Below, piece by piece: positions 1-8,265 of a stretch of 64,000 nt of DNA. A model generated the notes under the pieces. It was not told the origin of the DNA, searched no databases, and worked only from the letters and a program-made list of their open reading frames with translations. The position numbers were made by a program, and so were the translations under genes. Position 1 is the stretch's first letter. Every line of letters begins with the position of its first letter. Source of the DNA: Planctomycetota bacterium (GTDB taxonomy: Bacteria > Planctomycetota > UBA8742 > UBA2392). The stretch is taken from assembly GCA_019636215.1 (NCBI GenBank), contig JAHBXZ010000010.1:62001-126000 (forward strand). Reading direction: 5' to 3'.

Positions 1-841
1 ACAGCCGCGCGACATCGCGGTTGGGCAGTTTGTCCAGGTACTCGCGCACCACGCCCACGCGCTTTCCCTTCAGGTCGCGGGCCAGCGCGGCCGTGTAGTC
101 CGGCACCGGCGCGGGGTTGCTGGTGCTGTCCATGGCGTCGTGGCCGGCCATGGCGCGCAGGGCCAGGGCCACATCACGCACGCTGCGTGCAAACGGGCCC
201 ACCTGGTCCAGCGAACTGGCAAAGGCGACCAGCCCGTACCTTGAGACCCGGCCGTAACTGGGCTTGTAGCCCACCACGCCGGTGAAGCTGGCAGGCAGGC
301 GGATGCTGCCGCCGGTGTCGCTGCCCAGGCTCAGCCATGCGCTGCGGGCAGCCACGCAGGCCGCGCTGCCGCCGCTGCTGCCGCCGGGCACCCGCGAAGT
401 ATCCCACGGGTTGCGGGTCTGCCGCAGCGCGCTGTTTTCGCAGCTGCTTCCCATGGCGAACTCGTCCAGGTTGGTCTTGCCGAGAATCACCGCACCGGCG
501 GCCTTCAGCCGCGCCGTGACCGTGGCGTCATACTCGGCCTTAAAACCCTCCAGGATGCGGCTGGCGCAGGTGGTTGGCAGGCCGCGCACATGGATGTTGT
601 CCTTGATCGCCAGCGGCACGCCCGCCATCGGGCCGATCGGCCTGCCGGCCTTGCGGGCGGCGTCAATGGCGCGGGCCTGATCGAGTGCCCCGTCCTCGTC
701 CAGCAACAGGTAGGCGCCGACCTTGGGTTCCGTCGCGCGGGCCTGTGCAAGCGCGGCCATGGTGGCGGCCTCGGCGGTGATGGCGCCGTGGGCGACCTGG
801 GTCGCGATGGCGGTGGCGTCGAGTGAGAGAAGATCAGGCAA
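1..841 (-). CDS. gatA: Asp-tRNA(Asn)/Glu-tRNA(Gln) amidotransferase subunit A, partial
   Basis: Catalytic amidase subunit of GatCAB, which converts misacylated Glu-tRNA(Gln) or Asp-tRNA(Asn) to the correct aminoacyl-tRNA in the cytoplasm. Reading from the right, the frame shows the amidase-signature features: AIKDNI with the catalytic-triad lysine, then the glycine/serine core GGSSGGSAA and the following DTGGSIR stretch with the nucleophile serine. The gene runs off the left edge, so only about the first 280 residues are present. The start is a TTG at 839-841 ([12 protein letters not shown] follows); an in-frame TTG at 845-847 is the alternative, and no strong ribosome-binding site separates them. 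It lies directly downstream of gatC in the same direction, and the entire gap between them is one heptad inverted repeat. gatB is not in the window. The family call is secure; only the exact start is uncertain. Confidence 0.93.
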   Translation of the reverse strand, partial: MPDLLSLDATAIATQVAHGAITAEAATMAALAQARATEPKVGAYLLLDEDGALDQARAIDAARKAGRPIGPMAGVPLAIKDNIHVRGLPTTCASRILEGFKAEYDATVTARLKAAGAVILGKTNLDEFAMGSSCENSALRQTRNPWDTSRVPGGSSGGSAACVAARSAWLSLGSDTGGSIRLPASFTGVVGYKPSYGRVSRYGLVAFASSLDQVGPFARSVRDVALALRAMAGHDAMDSTSNPAPVPDYTAALARDLKGKRVGVVREYLDKLPNRDVARL

Positions 842-846
842 AGGCA

Positions 847-927
847 AGTTCCGAGTGCTGCGTTCTGTGTTCTGAGTTTTGTGGTTTGAGCCCTGACACA
901 GGACACCGAACTCAGAACTCAAGACTG
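847..927. repeat. Heptad inverted repeat filling the gatC-gatA gap
   Basis: Seven consecutive 7-mers at 847-895 follow the pattern AGTTCTG with drift (for example CGTTCTG, TGTTCTG). Their complement appears at 907-927 as CGAACTC, AGAACTC and AAGACTG. The centre holds ACAGGACAC, close to the AGGACAAC block of the elements at 58075 and 61226, and the left arm ends in TGGTTTG, like their GTGGTTG heptad. The element abuts the stop of gatC and the start region of gatA, so it is the complete intercistronic sequence and would be transcribed as a hairpin. Confidence 0.8.
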
Positions 928-928
928 G

Positions 929-1210
929 TCATTCAATCACTGGCGGCACCTTGAAGAAGTTCTGCTCGCTGTCGGGTGCGTTGCCGGTGGCCTGATCGCG
1001 GGAAAAACCCGGCACCACGGCGTCCTCGCGCCAGGCGTTGCGGGCCGGCACCGGGTGCACGGTGGGCTCAATGCCCTTTACGTCAACCTTGCCCAGCGCG
1101 TGGATGTGGCCGGTGATGCGGGCCATGTCCTCGGCCATACGCGCTTCTTCGGCCTCCGAAAGCGCGAGACGAGCAAGCCTGGCGACATGCCGCACTGTGT
1201 TCAGGTCCAT
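929..1210 (-). CDS. gatC: Asp-tRNA(Asn)/Glu-tRNA(Gln) amidotransferase subunit C
   Basis: Small GatCAB subunit that wraps around GatA and stabilises its contact with GatB. The 93-residue product has normal GatC length and character: N-terminal VRHVARLARLALSEAE helix, a central HIHALGKVDVKGIEPT segment, and the C-terminal stretch with FSRDQATGNAPDSEQNFFKVP, which corresponds to the family's conserved R-D-x-x-x-P-F-FxVPxVIE end. It ends two bases from the heptad element preceding gatA, so the two are very probably one transcript. A 90-bp divergent intergenic region separates it from the signal peptidase gene. Confidence 0.95.
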   Translation of the reverse strand: MDLNTVRHVARLARLALSEAEEARMAEDMARITGHIHALGKVDVKGIEPTVHPVPARNAWREDAVVPGFSRDQATGNAPDSEQNFFKVPPVIE

Positions 1211-1300
1211 GGTGGCGGGAATCTACCCGTGGGGGGCCATGGCCGCAACGCCGGGTGCTGGCGTCTTTTCGTCGCGGCGCAAAGCTACTACAAACAGTTC

Positions 1301-2038
1301 ATGACCGAATCCGCCCCGGAAGTGGCGTTTACACCCGACGAACCAACCGACCACAAGCGCAGCTGGGCGCGGGTGGCCGTGGGCATGGCGCCATCGCTGG
1401 TGGCCTTGGCCGCGTGGTGGGGCGGCACGGCGCTGGGCTGGCTGCCTGACATCAAGGGGCTGTTTCCGGTGTTTGTGGTGTGGGTGTTTGCATCGGCGAT
1501 GGTGCCGCTGGCGTACATCCGCAAGCTGTACTGCCTGCTGATCGTGTTTTTTCTGCCGCTGCCGATCACGGCCTTTGTGCTGGCCATGAACTTCACCACC
1601 GCACGTGTCGAAGGCGCCAGCATGTGGCCCACGCTGGTGGAAGGCGACGTGCTGCTGGTGGACACCACGGCCGACCCCGCGCCGCTGGGCATTTATGTGT
1701 TCGAGGTTGAGGGCGAAAACAACCCGCTGGTCAAGCGGCTGGCGGCCATGCCGGGCCAGCTGGTGGATCTGCGTTTCGGGCGCATGTTTGCCGATGATGT
1801 GGAAGTTCACCCGCGTCGGGGCGGCCGGACTGACGAATGGAACACGGAGCGCCCGGTGCCTTCGGTGTCAGGCATGAGTTTCCCGCGCACACTGAAAGAC
1901 GACCAGTACTTCCTGCTGGGCGACAACCCGGCGCAAAGCCGCGATTCCAGGCGCTTCGGCCCGGTGGGGCGCGACAGCATCAAGGGCCGGGTGGTGTGGT
2001 CACTCAAGGGCAGCCACGGCTTCGGGCCCGTGGAATAG
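1301..2038 (+). CDS. lepB: Signal peptidase I
   Basis: Membrane serine/lysine protease that cleaves signal peptides from exported preproteins. ATG at 1301 gives 245 residues. Two or three hydrophobic segments (about 27-48, 53-70 and 77-97) precede the catalytic domain. Box B is GASMWPTL with catalytic Ser107, box D is PLVKRLAAMPGQ with catalytic Lys145, and box E is LLGDNPAQSRDSRRFG at about 205-220 with the conserved GDN and SRDSR. The longer open frame upstream of 1301 overlaps gatC on the other strand and shows no family similarity, so the shorter start is preferred. The gene is convergent with the metallohydrolase downstream, with a 6-base gap. Confidence 0.93.
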   Translation: MTESAPEVAFTPDEPTDHKRSWARVAVGMAPSLVALAAWWGGTALGWLPDIKGLFPVFVVWVFASAMVPLAYIRKLYCLLIVFFLPLPITAFVLAMNFTTARVEGASMWPTLVEGDVLLVDTTADPAPLGIYVFEVEGENNPLVKRLAAMPGQLVDLRFGRMFADDVEVHPRRGGRTDEWNTERPVPSVSGMSFPRTLKDDQYFLLGDNPAQSRDSRRFGPVGRDSIKGRVVWSLKGSHGFGPVE

Positions 2039-2044
2039 CAGCGC

Positions 2045-2893
2045 CTACCACGCAACGGCGTGGGGCTGGGTGTTTTCGCCGGGCTCGCGGATGGTCACTT
2101 TGCCGTCGGCTTCGACGGCCACGCGCAGCCGGTCGTATCCAAGCCGCGCCCAGTCGGGCAATTCCTTGTTCACGCTTTCATGTTCCAGGTCATGGTTGAT
2201 GTGCGTGAAGAACACGCGTTCCACCCCGATGCGCCGGGCCACGTCCAGCGCCGCGGGCAGGCTCATGTGCGTGGGGTGGGGCGCGCGGCGCAGGGCGTCC
2301 AGAATCAGCACCCGGGTGCCCTTGAGTTTTTCGATGCTGGTCTGGGGCACTTCGTTGCAGTCGGTGATGTATGCCGCGTCGCCCACGCGAAACCCGGCCA
2401 CGCGCATGTTGCCGTGCACGACCGGGATCGGGCTCACGCGAACACCGGCGGCGACAAACGGCTGGTGCTCGAAAGTGGCCGGGTTCAGCCGCGCGATGCC
2501 CTTGTAGTCGTACTCGTCGTCAAAGATGTACGCAAACGTGCGCTTGAGTGACGCCAGCGATTCCGGGTAGGCCCACAGGTCAATCGGCTGCCGCCCGCCG
2601 CCCCAGTACAGCGCGCGCAGGTCGTCCAGGCCGTGGCAGTGGTCGGCATGGGTGTGGGTAATCAGCACGGCATGCACGCTGGAAACGCCGGCGCGCAGGG
2701 CCTGCATGCGGATGTCGGGTGTTACATCGACCAGCAGGCGGGTTTCATCCGCGGGCGGCCCGACACGAAACAGCACACTGGCGCGCAGGCGCTTGTTGCG
2801 GGGGTTGTCGCTGCGGCAGACCCAGCAGTCGCAGCCCACGGTGGGGATGCCGCTGCTGGTGCCGCTGCCAAGGATTTCCATTTCAACGCGCAC
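2045..2893 (-). CDS. MBL-fold metallo-hydrolase, PhnP-like
   Basis: Metallo-beta-lactamase-fold hydrolase resembling the PhnP (phosphoribosyl cyclic phosphodiesterase) branch. The 282-residue product begins with LGSGTSSGIPTVGCDCWVC, matching the PhnP start in which cysteines near the N-terminus bind a structural metal. The di-metal motif THTHADH lies at about 78-84, followed by the glycine-aspartate loop GLDDLRALYW; a later VVHGN and a C-terminal FFTHINHD supply further metal ligands. PhnP normally belongs to phosphonate operons, but no phn gene is nearby, so the substrate is open; housekeeping homologues act on cyclic nucleotide or lipid phosphodiesters. It is followed 32 bases upstream by lepA in the same direction. 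Starting at the internal methionine at residue 5 is possible. Confidence 0.85.
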   Translation of the reverse strand: MRVEMEILGSGTSSGIPTVGCDCWVCRSDNPRNKRLRASVLFRVGPPADETRLLVDVTPDIRMQALRAGVSSVHAVLITHTHADHCHGLDDLRALYWGGGRQPIDLWAYPESLASLKRTFAYIFDDEYDYKGIARLNPATFEHQPFVAAGVRVSPIPVVHGNMRVAGFRVGDAAYITDCNEVPQTSIEKLKGTRVLILDALRRAPHPTHMSLPAALDVARRIGVERVFFTHINHDLEHESVNKELPDWARLGYDRLRVAVEADGKVTIREPGENTQPHAVAW

Positions 2894-2925
2894 GGCACAA
2901 GGTTACCGCGCGCACACCCCCGGGG

Positions 2926-4746
2926 CTACTCGCCGGGTTCGTTGCCGACCTTCAGGATGCTCAAGAACGCGCCCTGGGGCACTTCCACGCCGCCGATCAT
3001 CTTCATGCGCTTCTTGCCCTTCTTCTGCTTCTCAAGCAGTTTCTTCTTGCGCGTGATGTCGCCGCCATAGCACTTGGCCAGCACGTTCTTGCCCATGCTG
3101 CCGATCTTTTCGCTGGCGATCACCTTGCCGCCGATTGCCGCCTGCAGGTTGATCACGAAAAGGTGCTTGGGGATTTCCTCTTTCAGCTTCTTCAGCAGGT
3201 TGCGGCCGCGCTGTTCGGCGAACTGCCGGTGCACGATCATGGCCAGCGCGTCAACCTCGTCGCCGGCAATCATGATGCGCACCTTCACCAGGTCGGCGGC
3301 TTCAAAACCCACGGGCTCGTAGTCCATGGTCGCGTAACCGCGGGTGCCGGACTTCAACTTGTCGAAGTAATCAAAGATCACTTCCGCCAGCGGCATCTTG
3401 AAGGAAAGCAGCACGCGGTCTTTGCCCAGGTGTTCCTGGTTCAGGTACAGGCCGCGGCGCTCCAGCGAAAGCGCCATCACGTTGCCGATGTATTCGGTGG
3501 GCGTGATCACGCTCAGCTTCACCATCGGTTCCAGGATTTCGTCGTACACCGTGGGGTCGGGCAGGTCGCCGGCCTTTTCGATGCGTTCGATGCTGCCGTC
3601 GTGCTTCTTGATCTCGTAGGTGACGTTGGGGGCGCTTTGCACCAGGTCCAGGCCCAGTTCGCGTTCTACGCGTTCCTGGAAAATTTCCATGTGCAGCAGT
3701 CCCAGAAAGCCGCAGCGGAAGCCGCTGCCCAGGGCGTCGCTTTGCTCGGGTGTGTAAGTGATGCTGCTGTCGCTCAGGGTGATTTTCTGCAGGCCTTTGC
3801 GAAGCTGGTCGAACTCGGCTGCGTTGGTCGGGTACACGCCGGCATAGACCATCGGCTGGGGCTTCTTGTAGCCCGGCAGCGGCATGATCTCGTTCTTGTG
3901 TTTGGCCAGCGCAATCGTGTCGCCCACGCCCACGTCCTGCACGGTCTTGATGCCGCAGATGACGTAGCCTACCTCGCCGCACTTCAGCTCGGGCTGCTTG
4001 TGCAGGCCCATGCGCACCACGCCGACTTCCAGCACGTCGTATTCGCTGCGGGTGCCGATCATGAAAATGCGGTCGCCCGCACGCAGCGCGCCGTCGCGCA
4101 CACGCACATACACCACCACGCCGCGGTAATCGTCATACACCGCGTCAAAGATCAGGGCGCGCAGGGGCTTTGTGATGTCGCCTTCGGGCGGCGGGATGCG
4201 TTTGACAATCTCCTCGACCAGCTTGTCCACGCCCAGGCCGGTTTTGCCGCTGACCTGCACGACGTCCGCGGCCTTGGTGCCGAACGCGGCCTCAAGTTCG
4301 CCGCAGGTGCGGTCGAAGTCCGCCGCCACCATGTCCACCTTATTGGCCACGGGCACCACTTCCAGATCCGCGCCGATGGCCAGGTACATGTTGGCAACGG
4401 TCTGGGCCTGGATGCCCTGGGTCGCGTCCACCAGCAGCAGCGCGCCTTCGCAGGCGTTCATGGCACGGCTGACTTCATAGCCGAAGTCCACGTGGCCGGG
4501 GGTGTCGATCAAGTTGAACAGGTACTCCTCGCCGTTGAGGTTCATCGGCAGGGCGATTGCCTTGGCCTTGATGGTGATGCCGCGCTCGCGCTCTAGATCC
4601 ATCGAATCCATGGTCTGTTCGACCATCTTGCGCTTGTCGACGGCATAGGACATCGACAACAGGCGGTCGGCCAGGGTCGATTTGCCGTGGTCGATGTGCG
4701 CAATGATGCAGAAGTTGCGCATCTTGCTCAGCGGCAGTTCAGACAC
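2926..4746 (-). CDS. lepA: Elongation factor 4 (LepA)
   Basis: Ribosome-associated GTPase that back-translocates or remodels stalled elongation complexes, with effects on initiation and membrane-protein synthesis. The 606-residue length is typical. G1 is AHIDHGKST at residues 16-24, G3 is DTPGHVDFGYEVSRA, and G4 is NKVD. The C-terminal region carries the LepA-specific GSMGKNVLAKCYGGDITRKKKLLEKQ signature and a final VGNEPGE. The ATG at 4746 places the G1 motif where the family has it. It may be cotranscribed with the downstream PhnP-like gene, 32 bases away. Confidence 0.97.
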   Translation of the reverse strand: MSELPLSKMRNFCIIAHIDHGKSTLADRLLSMSYAVDKRKMVEQTMDSMDLERERGITIKAKAIALPMNLNGEEYLFNLIDTPGHVDFGYEVSRAMNACEGALLLVDATQGIQAQTVANMYLAIGADLEVVPVANKVDMVAADFDRTCGELEAAFGTKAADVVQVSGKTGLGVDKLVEEIVKRIPPPEGDITKPLRALIFDAVYDDYRGVVVYVRVRDGALRAGDRIFMIGTRSEYDVLEVGVVRMGLHKQPELKCGEVGYVICGIKTVQDVGVGDTIALAKHKNEIMPLPGYKKPQPMVYAGVYPTNAAEFDQLRKGLQKITLSDSSITYTPEQSDALGSGFRCGFLGLLHMEIFQERVERELGLDLVQSAPNVTYEIKKHDGSIERIEKAGDLPDPTVYDEILEPMVKLSVITPTEYIGNVMALSLERRGLYLNQEHLGKDRVLLSFKMPLAEVIFDYFDKLKSGTRGYATMDYEPVGFEAADLVKVRIMIAGDEVDALAMIVHRQFAEQRGRNLLKKLKEEIPKHLFVINLQAAIGGKVIASEKIGSMGKNVLAKCYGGDITRKKKLLEKQKKGKKRMKMIGGVEVPQGAFLSILKVGNEPGE

Positions 4747-4841
4747 TCGGCAGGGCCTCCGGTTCGGCGCAGATAGTTAGCAGATTCGCCAGATCGTGCC
4801 AGAGGAAGCGGGGACAACTGGGGCGTTGTCTGGACGATGGC

Positions 4842-4857
4842 GCTCGCTTACGCTTCG
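4842..4857. repeat. Short copy of the AGCCCGAAGCGTAAGCGAG motif
   Basis: GCTCGCTTACGCTTCG reads on the other strand as CGAAGCGTAAGCGAGC. The same core recurs at 17791-17812 and, as an inverted pair, at 59545-59634. It sits just upstream of the purine nucleoside phosphorylase start. I recall this motif as common between genes in planctomycete genomes, but cannot search for it here. Confidence 0.6.
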
Positions 4858-4867
4858 CGTTCAGATC

Positions 4868-5671
4868 ATGCCCAGCCCTTCCAGACCAAAACTTCCGCCG
4901 GGACTGAAACCAGCGCCCGGGTCGATTGCCCTGATCCTGGGTTCGGGCTTTGGCGACATTGAACGCCAGTGCAAGGCCGCCGCACGCGTGGACTACGCCG
5001 ACATTGCCGGCTGGCCCAGGCCCTCGGGCCTGCCCGGCCACAAGTGTCGCCTGACACAAGGCAGGCTGTGGGGACGAAAGGTGCTGGTCTTTCGTGGCCG
5101 GTATCACGCCTATGAAGGCTTTGCCCCGCGCCAGCTGGCGCTGATTCCTCAACTGGCCCATGCCTTGGGCGCGACCACGGTGATTGTCACAAACGCCGCC
5201 GGGGGCATCCGCCCAGGCTTGAACGCGGGCAGCCTGATGGCCATTACCGACCATGTTAACGCCATGGGCATCAACCCCCTGGTTGGGTTGCAACGCCTGC
5301 CCGGCGCGGCCCGGTTTGCGCCCATGGCGGGTGCCTATGACCCGACACTGGTAAGCGCGCTGGTCAAGGCCGGCAAATCCGCGGGCGAGACCGTGGCAAT
5401 GGGAGTGTATGCCGCCGTGCTGGGCCCCAGCTTTGAAACTGCGGCCGAAGTGCGCGCCCTGAAGGCAATGGGTGCCGACGCCGTGGGCATGAGCACGGTG
5501 CCGGAGGTGATTGTGGCGCGCGCACTGGGCCTGCGGGTGTGCGGCCTGTCATTGATCACCAACCGGGCGGGCTCCAGTGACGACAGCCACGAGGGAACGT
5601 TGAAACAGGGCACAGACAACGCGGGCCGAGTAGCCAACGTCCTGCGCGAGCTGTTCGGGCTGTTGGCCTGA
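4868..5671 (+). CDS. Purine nucleoside phosphorylase
   Basis: Trimeric-type (PNP family 2) phosphorylase that cleaves inosine and guanosine with phosphate in purine salvage. The 267-residue product has the family motifs in order: ILGSGFGD near the N-terminus for phosphate binding, FRGRYHAYEG with the conserved RxHxYEG, VTNAAGGI, GPSFETAAEVRAL, GADAVGMSTVPEV and SLITNRA. The ATG at 4868 is chosen because the frame before it contains no family sequence and carries a repeat with GCTCGCTTACGCTTCG at 4842-4857, a short copy of the AGCCCGAAGCGTAAGCGAG motif. No good Shine-Dalgarno is visible. Confidence 0.93.
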   Translation: MPSPSRPKLPPGLKPAPGSIALILGSGFGDIERQCKAAARVDYADIAGWPRPSGLPGHKCRLTQGRLWGRKVLVFRGRYHAYEGFAPRQLALIPQLAHALGATTVIVTNAAGGIRPGLNAGSLMAITDHVNAMGINPLVGLQRLPGAARFAPMAGAYDPTLVSALVKAGKSAGETVAMGVYAAVLGPSFETAAEVRALKAMGADAVGMSTVPEVIVARALGLRVCGLSLITNRAGSSDDSHEGTLKQGTDNAGRVANVLRELFGLLA

Positions 5672-5780
5672 AGCGCTGGTTCAGGTTCTACGGGGTGACG
5701 CGCACTCTACGCGCCCTTGCCCGTAGTCGACTTGCATTGCCCGCAACTGCCCCGCGGCTGTCAGCGGTTGCCCCGCAGTT

Positions 5781-5887
5781 GCCCGCGTAGCGGGCATTAC
5801 GACCGTAGCCTATGGTGACAAGCGCCACGGGCGCGCGGAACCATAGGAAAACAGTGGCGTTACGCATGAGCCCGCGCTGCGGGCGAC
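5781..5887 (+). repeat. Left structured repeat of the RAYT element
   Basis: Contains a 15-base hairpin at 5781-5795, the outer palindrome CCTATGGT (5809-5816) pairing with ACCATAGG (5840-5847), and an inner hairpin GCGCC-ACG-GGCGC at 5822-5834. It closes with a CCCGC-GCT-GCGGG hairpin at 5871-5883. It is nearly the reverse complement of 6351-6461 outside the variable loops. Confidence 0.8.
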
Positions 5888-5893
5888 CTAGCC

Positions 5894-6340
5894 CTACACG
5901 TATTGCACTTCGTGCGGAACTTCATTTTCCTTCAACAGTCGCAGCAACTCTTCGCGACTGCTCTCCTGTCTGTGATGCTCGCGCTGCGTAGCTATGTAAC
6001 GCGTGATCGCGTCTTTCTCTGACCGGCTAACGCTGAAGGCCGAATAGCCGCGTTGCCATTCAAACCTGCCCGCTACCTGGCGAGATTCGTGGATCCACTT
6101 CGATGAGCCCGCCTTTACGTCGCGCATGAAGTCGGAGATAGACATGACAACGGGCGTAACCGCCAAAATGTGCACGTGGTCTTCCACGCCGCCGATTTGG
6201 ATCGGTATACCGCCAAGCCGCTTGATGATGCCGCCCATATAGGGGTGCAGGTCTGCGGCCAAGTCGGCCTGGATGCACGGAAGGCGGTCCTTGGTTGCGA
6301 ACACGAAATGGCATAGCAGCTTATGGTATGTTTGGCTCAT
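5894..6340 (-). CDS. IS200/IS605-family Y1 transposase (RAYT-like)
   Basis: HUH single-strand DNA transposase of the Y1 class: it nicks and joins structured DNA through one tyrosine. The 148-residue product begins with SQTYHKLLCHFVFATKDR, the usual start of this family. It has the metal-binding HUH motif as HVH at residues 55-57 and the nucleophile in RYIATQ (Tyr115, with Gln119 four residues on). A segment with WQRGYSAFSV precedes the tyrosine. The frame appears intact. Flanking REP-like inverted repeats begin 7 bases beyond the stop and 11 bases before the start, which suggests the enzyme recognises those hairpins. Domesticated REP-forming function is possible. Confidence 0.9.
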   Translation of the reverse strand: MSQTYHKLLCHFVFATKDRLPCIQADLAADLHPYMGGIIKRLGGIPIQIGGVEDHVHILAVTPVVMSISDFMRDVKAGSSKWIHESRQVAGRFEWQRGYSAFSVSRSEKDAITRYIATQREHHRQESSREELLRLLKENEVPHEVQYV

Positions 6341-6350
6341 GGTCGCCTCT

Positions 6351-6461
6351 GTCGCCCGCCACGCGGGCTTGGATAGGGGCCGGGCGGGGTCCTATGGTTC
6401 CGCGGCCGACTTCGTCGGCTTTGTCACCATAGGCTACGATCTTAAGGCCCGCTACGCGGGC
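6351..6461 (-). repeat. Right structured repeat of the RAYT element
   Basis: Inverted partner of 5781-5887. CCTATGGT at 6391-6398 pairs with ACCATAGG at 6426-6433; the inner hairpin is GCCGAC-TTC-GTCGGC at 6405-6419. The sequence differs from the left copy, yet the pairing is kept. The terminal hairpin GCCCGCTACGCGGGC lies at 6447-6461. The first heptamer-free 16 bases mirror the CCCGC...GCGGGCGAC end of the left copy. Confidence 0.8.
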
Positions 6462-6486
6462 CGACTACAAGTGACCATCGGACAGA

Positions 6487-6559
6487 CCCGGCCGCAGGGC
6501 TGGGGGGCGGCCGGGATGAGGTCGCCCCCGCCCTTGCGGGCGGGGCGGTGGGACCGGCC
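6487..6559 (+). promoter_or_regulatory. Alternative GC-rich hairpins upstream of metK
   Basis: CCCGGCCGC (6487-6495) pairs perfectly with GCGGCCGGG (6507-6515). The same GGCCGG core (6509-6514) can instead pair with CCGGCC at 6554-6559, enclosing a second stem formed by GCCCCCGCCC and GGGCGGGGC at 6524-6545. Two exclusive folds ahead of metK suggest a regulatory leader. It matches no SAM riboswitch consensus I know. A possible -10 element TATAAG at 6624-6629 would place the metK transcript start downstream and exclude these hairpins from it, so the role is unproven. Confidence 0.3.
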
Positions 6560-6667
6560 AAGGTTGAGTTGAGGCGCGCCCCCGAAAACCAAACCCTGCC
6601 CTATGCCTGCCAAGCGTGGTTACTATAAGGTTCGGGTCCGTTTCGGGCCGTGCACACAGGTACAATC

Positions 6668-7822
6668 ATGAGCGAACGCAAACTCTTTACCTCAGAATCC
6701 GTCGGCGAAGGCCACCCGGACAAACTGTGCGACCAGGTGTCTGACGCCGTGCTGGACGCGATTCTCACCGAAGACAAACACGCCCGCGTCGCCTGTGAAA
6801 CCGCCACCACCACCGGCCTGATCTGCGTGCTGGGCGAAATCACCACCAAGGCCCAGGCTGTGCTGGGCAAGATTGGCGACATCGCCCGCAAGGCCGCCAC
6901 CGAAATCGGCTATACCAATGGCGAGTACGGACTGGACGGCAACTCCTGCGGCGTGATGGTCGCGGTCCACGGCCAGTCGCCGGACATCGCCATGGGTGTT
7001 GATGAAGCCGCCGACCGGGAACAGGGCGCCGGCGACCAGGGCATGATGTTCGGTTACGCCAGCGACGAAACCCCCGAACTGATGCCCGCCCCGATTGCCT
7101 GGTCCCACAAGCTGACGGCCCAGCAGGCCAAGCTGCGCCACAGCAAGAAGATTGACTGGCTGCGCCCGGACTGCAAATCACAGGTGACCGTCGAATACGA
7201 CGGCGACGCGATTGCGCGTATCCACACCGTGGTTCTGTCCACCCAGCACGCCCCCGAGATCAGCCTGAGCCGTATCCGCGAGCAGACCATCGAGGAAATC
7301 ATCAAGCCTGTGCTGCCCGCGCAGTTCCTGGACAGCAAGACCATCTATCACGTCAACCCCACTGGCCGCTTTGTTATCGGCGGCCCGCACGGCGATTCAG
7401 GCCTGACCGGCCGCAAGATCATTGTGGACACCTACGGTGGCATGGGCCGCCACGGCGGCGGCGCGTTCAGCGGCAAAGACCCGACCAAGGTGGACCGCAG
7501 CGCAACGTACATGGCACGGTACGCCGCCAAGAACGTGGTAAAGGCCGGGCTGGCCAAGCGCTGCGAGATCCAGTTGGCGTACGCCATTGGCGTGGCCGAG
7601 CCCGTCAGCATCAACGTCAACACCTTCGGGACCAACAAGATCGCCGAAAGCGAGATCATTGAAAGATTGAAGAAGGCCGTCAGCTTCAAGCCCAAGGCCA
7701 TCATCAAGCACCTGGACCTGCTGCGCCCGATTTACAGCCAGACCGCCAAGAACGGCCACTTCGGGCATGAGGGTGTAAGCTTCCCGTGGGAGAAGACCGA
7801 CCTGGCGGACAAGTTGAAGTAA
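6668..7822 (+). CDS. metK: S-adenosylmethionine synthase
   Basis: Makes S-adenosylmethionine from ATP and methionine, with loss of all three ATP phosphates. ATG at 6668 gives 384 residues, the usual length. Family hallmarks are [19 protein letters not shown] at the N-terminus (catalytic histidine and magnesium aspartate), [18 protein letters not shown] (the methionine-binding loop signature GAGDQG), and [15 protein letters not shown] near residue 270 (the phosphate-binding loop). The methionine at 6650 in the same frame is less likely because family members begin within a few residues of the LFTSESV segment. Some MetK proteins from this branch have [22 protein letters not shown], as here. The stop at 7822 is followed eight bases later by a heptad inverted repeat. 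Confidence 0.97.
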   Translation: MSERKLFTSESVGEGHPDKLCDQVSDAVLDAILTEDKHARVACETATTTGLICVLGEITTKAQAVLGKIGDIARKAATEIGYTNGEYGLDGNSCGVMVAVHGQSPDIAMGVDEAADREQGAGDQGMMFGYASDETPELMPAPIAWSHKLTAQQAKLRHSKKIDWLRPDCKSQVTVEYDGDAIARIHTVVLSTQHAPEISLSRIREQTIEEIIKPVLPAQFLDSKTIYHVNPTGRFVIGGPHGDSGLTGRKIIVDTYGGMGRHGGGAFSGKDPTKVDRSATYMARYAAKNVVKAGLAKRCEIQLAYAIGVAEPVSINVNTFGTNKIAESEIIERLKKAVSFKPKAIIKHLDLLRPIYSQTAKNGHFGHEGVSFPWEKTDLADKLK

Positions 7823-7829
7823 CGGCGGT

Positions 7830-7909
7830 GTTCCGGGTTCAGAGTTCTGCGTCCTGAGTCGGCGGCCCCAGGCCCCAACTCAGCACTCAAGACTTCGAAC
7901 CCGGAACTG
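7830..7909. repeat. Heptad inverted repeat behind metK
   Basis: Left arm heptads start at 7830: GTTCCGG, GTTCAGA, GTTCTGC and GTCCTGA. The right arm at 7875-7909 has CCAACTC, AGCACTC, AAGACTT, CGAACCC and GGAACTG, the complement with drift. The heptamer is of the same class as the gatC-gatA element. A GGCGGCCCCAGGCCCC core lies between the arms. Confidence 0.75.
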
Positions 7910-8265
7910 GCAGTACCACCTTACTTTGTGTCCGAACACGGGGTTGCATTCAGTCACGCCGTTGGGTAAACCTACGGGTCGTAACCGGTAGTACCGCTGG
8001 CGCGTCAAGGACTTGTGACGTTTCCGGTGCTTTTCTGCGCGGTTTTGGGCTGTTCAACGCCGATGGAGTCGCTCCCGGAGTCGTTGGCAGGCCGAAGTTG
8101 TGCAGGGAACGCCAGTAACGCCGCAAACCATGAAACGCCAAACGGGGGCAAAATCGTAAAATCCATCTGGATTCAATGTTGAGTGGGCCTATATTGCCCA
8201 TCCTCGCAGCGGGCGACACCGGTCATTTCAGGCTAATCGAAAACAGAAACTAAGGGGACGTACCC
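7910..8265. other. Gene-free interval before the small membrane protein
   Basis: No convincing coding frame, tRNA or known RNA motif was found in these 356 bases. The last 90 bases are relatively AT-rich (around 8150-8200) and probably hold the promoter of the gene at 8266. A short GGGC-CTATATT-GCCC hairpin occurs near 8187. AAGGGGA ten bases before the ATG at 8266 is a good ribosome-binding site. Confidence 0.5.

Larger units (their letters stand above)
5781..6461 (-). mobile_element. RAYT/IS200-type element bounded by inverted structured repeats
   Basis: A single Y1 transposase gene lies between two ~105-bp elements in opposite orientation (5781-5887 and 6351-6461). Each has the same order: a hairpin of type GCCCGCGTAGCGGGC, then a sequence ending GTAGCCTATGGTGACAA, a variable inner hairpin, CGCGGAACCATAGGA, a variable stretch of about 22 bases, and finally CCCGCG-TG/GG-CGGGCGAC. 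There is no tnpB and no second open frame. The layout matches REP-associated tyrosine transposases with flanking REP-like sequences, or a small IS200-like element. No target duplication is expected for this class. Confidence 0.75.

Noticed and set aside
2719..4596. 625-residue open frame antisense to lepA
   Set aside because: It is a His/Ala/Val-rich shadow caused by the codon bias of lepA on the other strand; no domain and no ribosome site.
6470..6660. Classical SAM riboswitch ahead of metK
   Set aside because: The sequence does not show the SAM-I, SAM-II or SAM-IV conserved cores that I know; only GC-rich hairpins are present.
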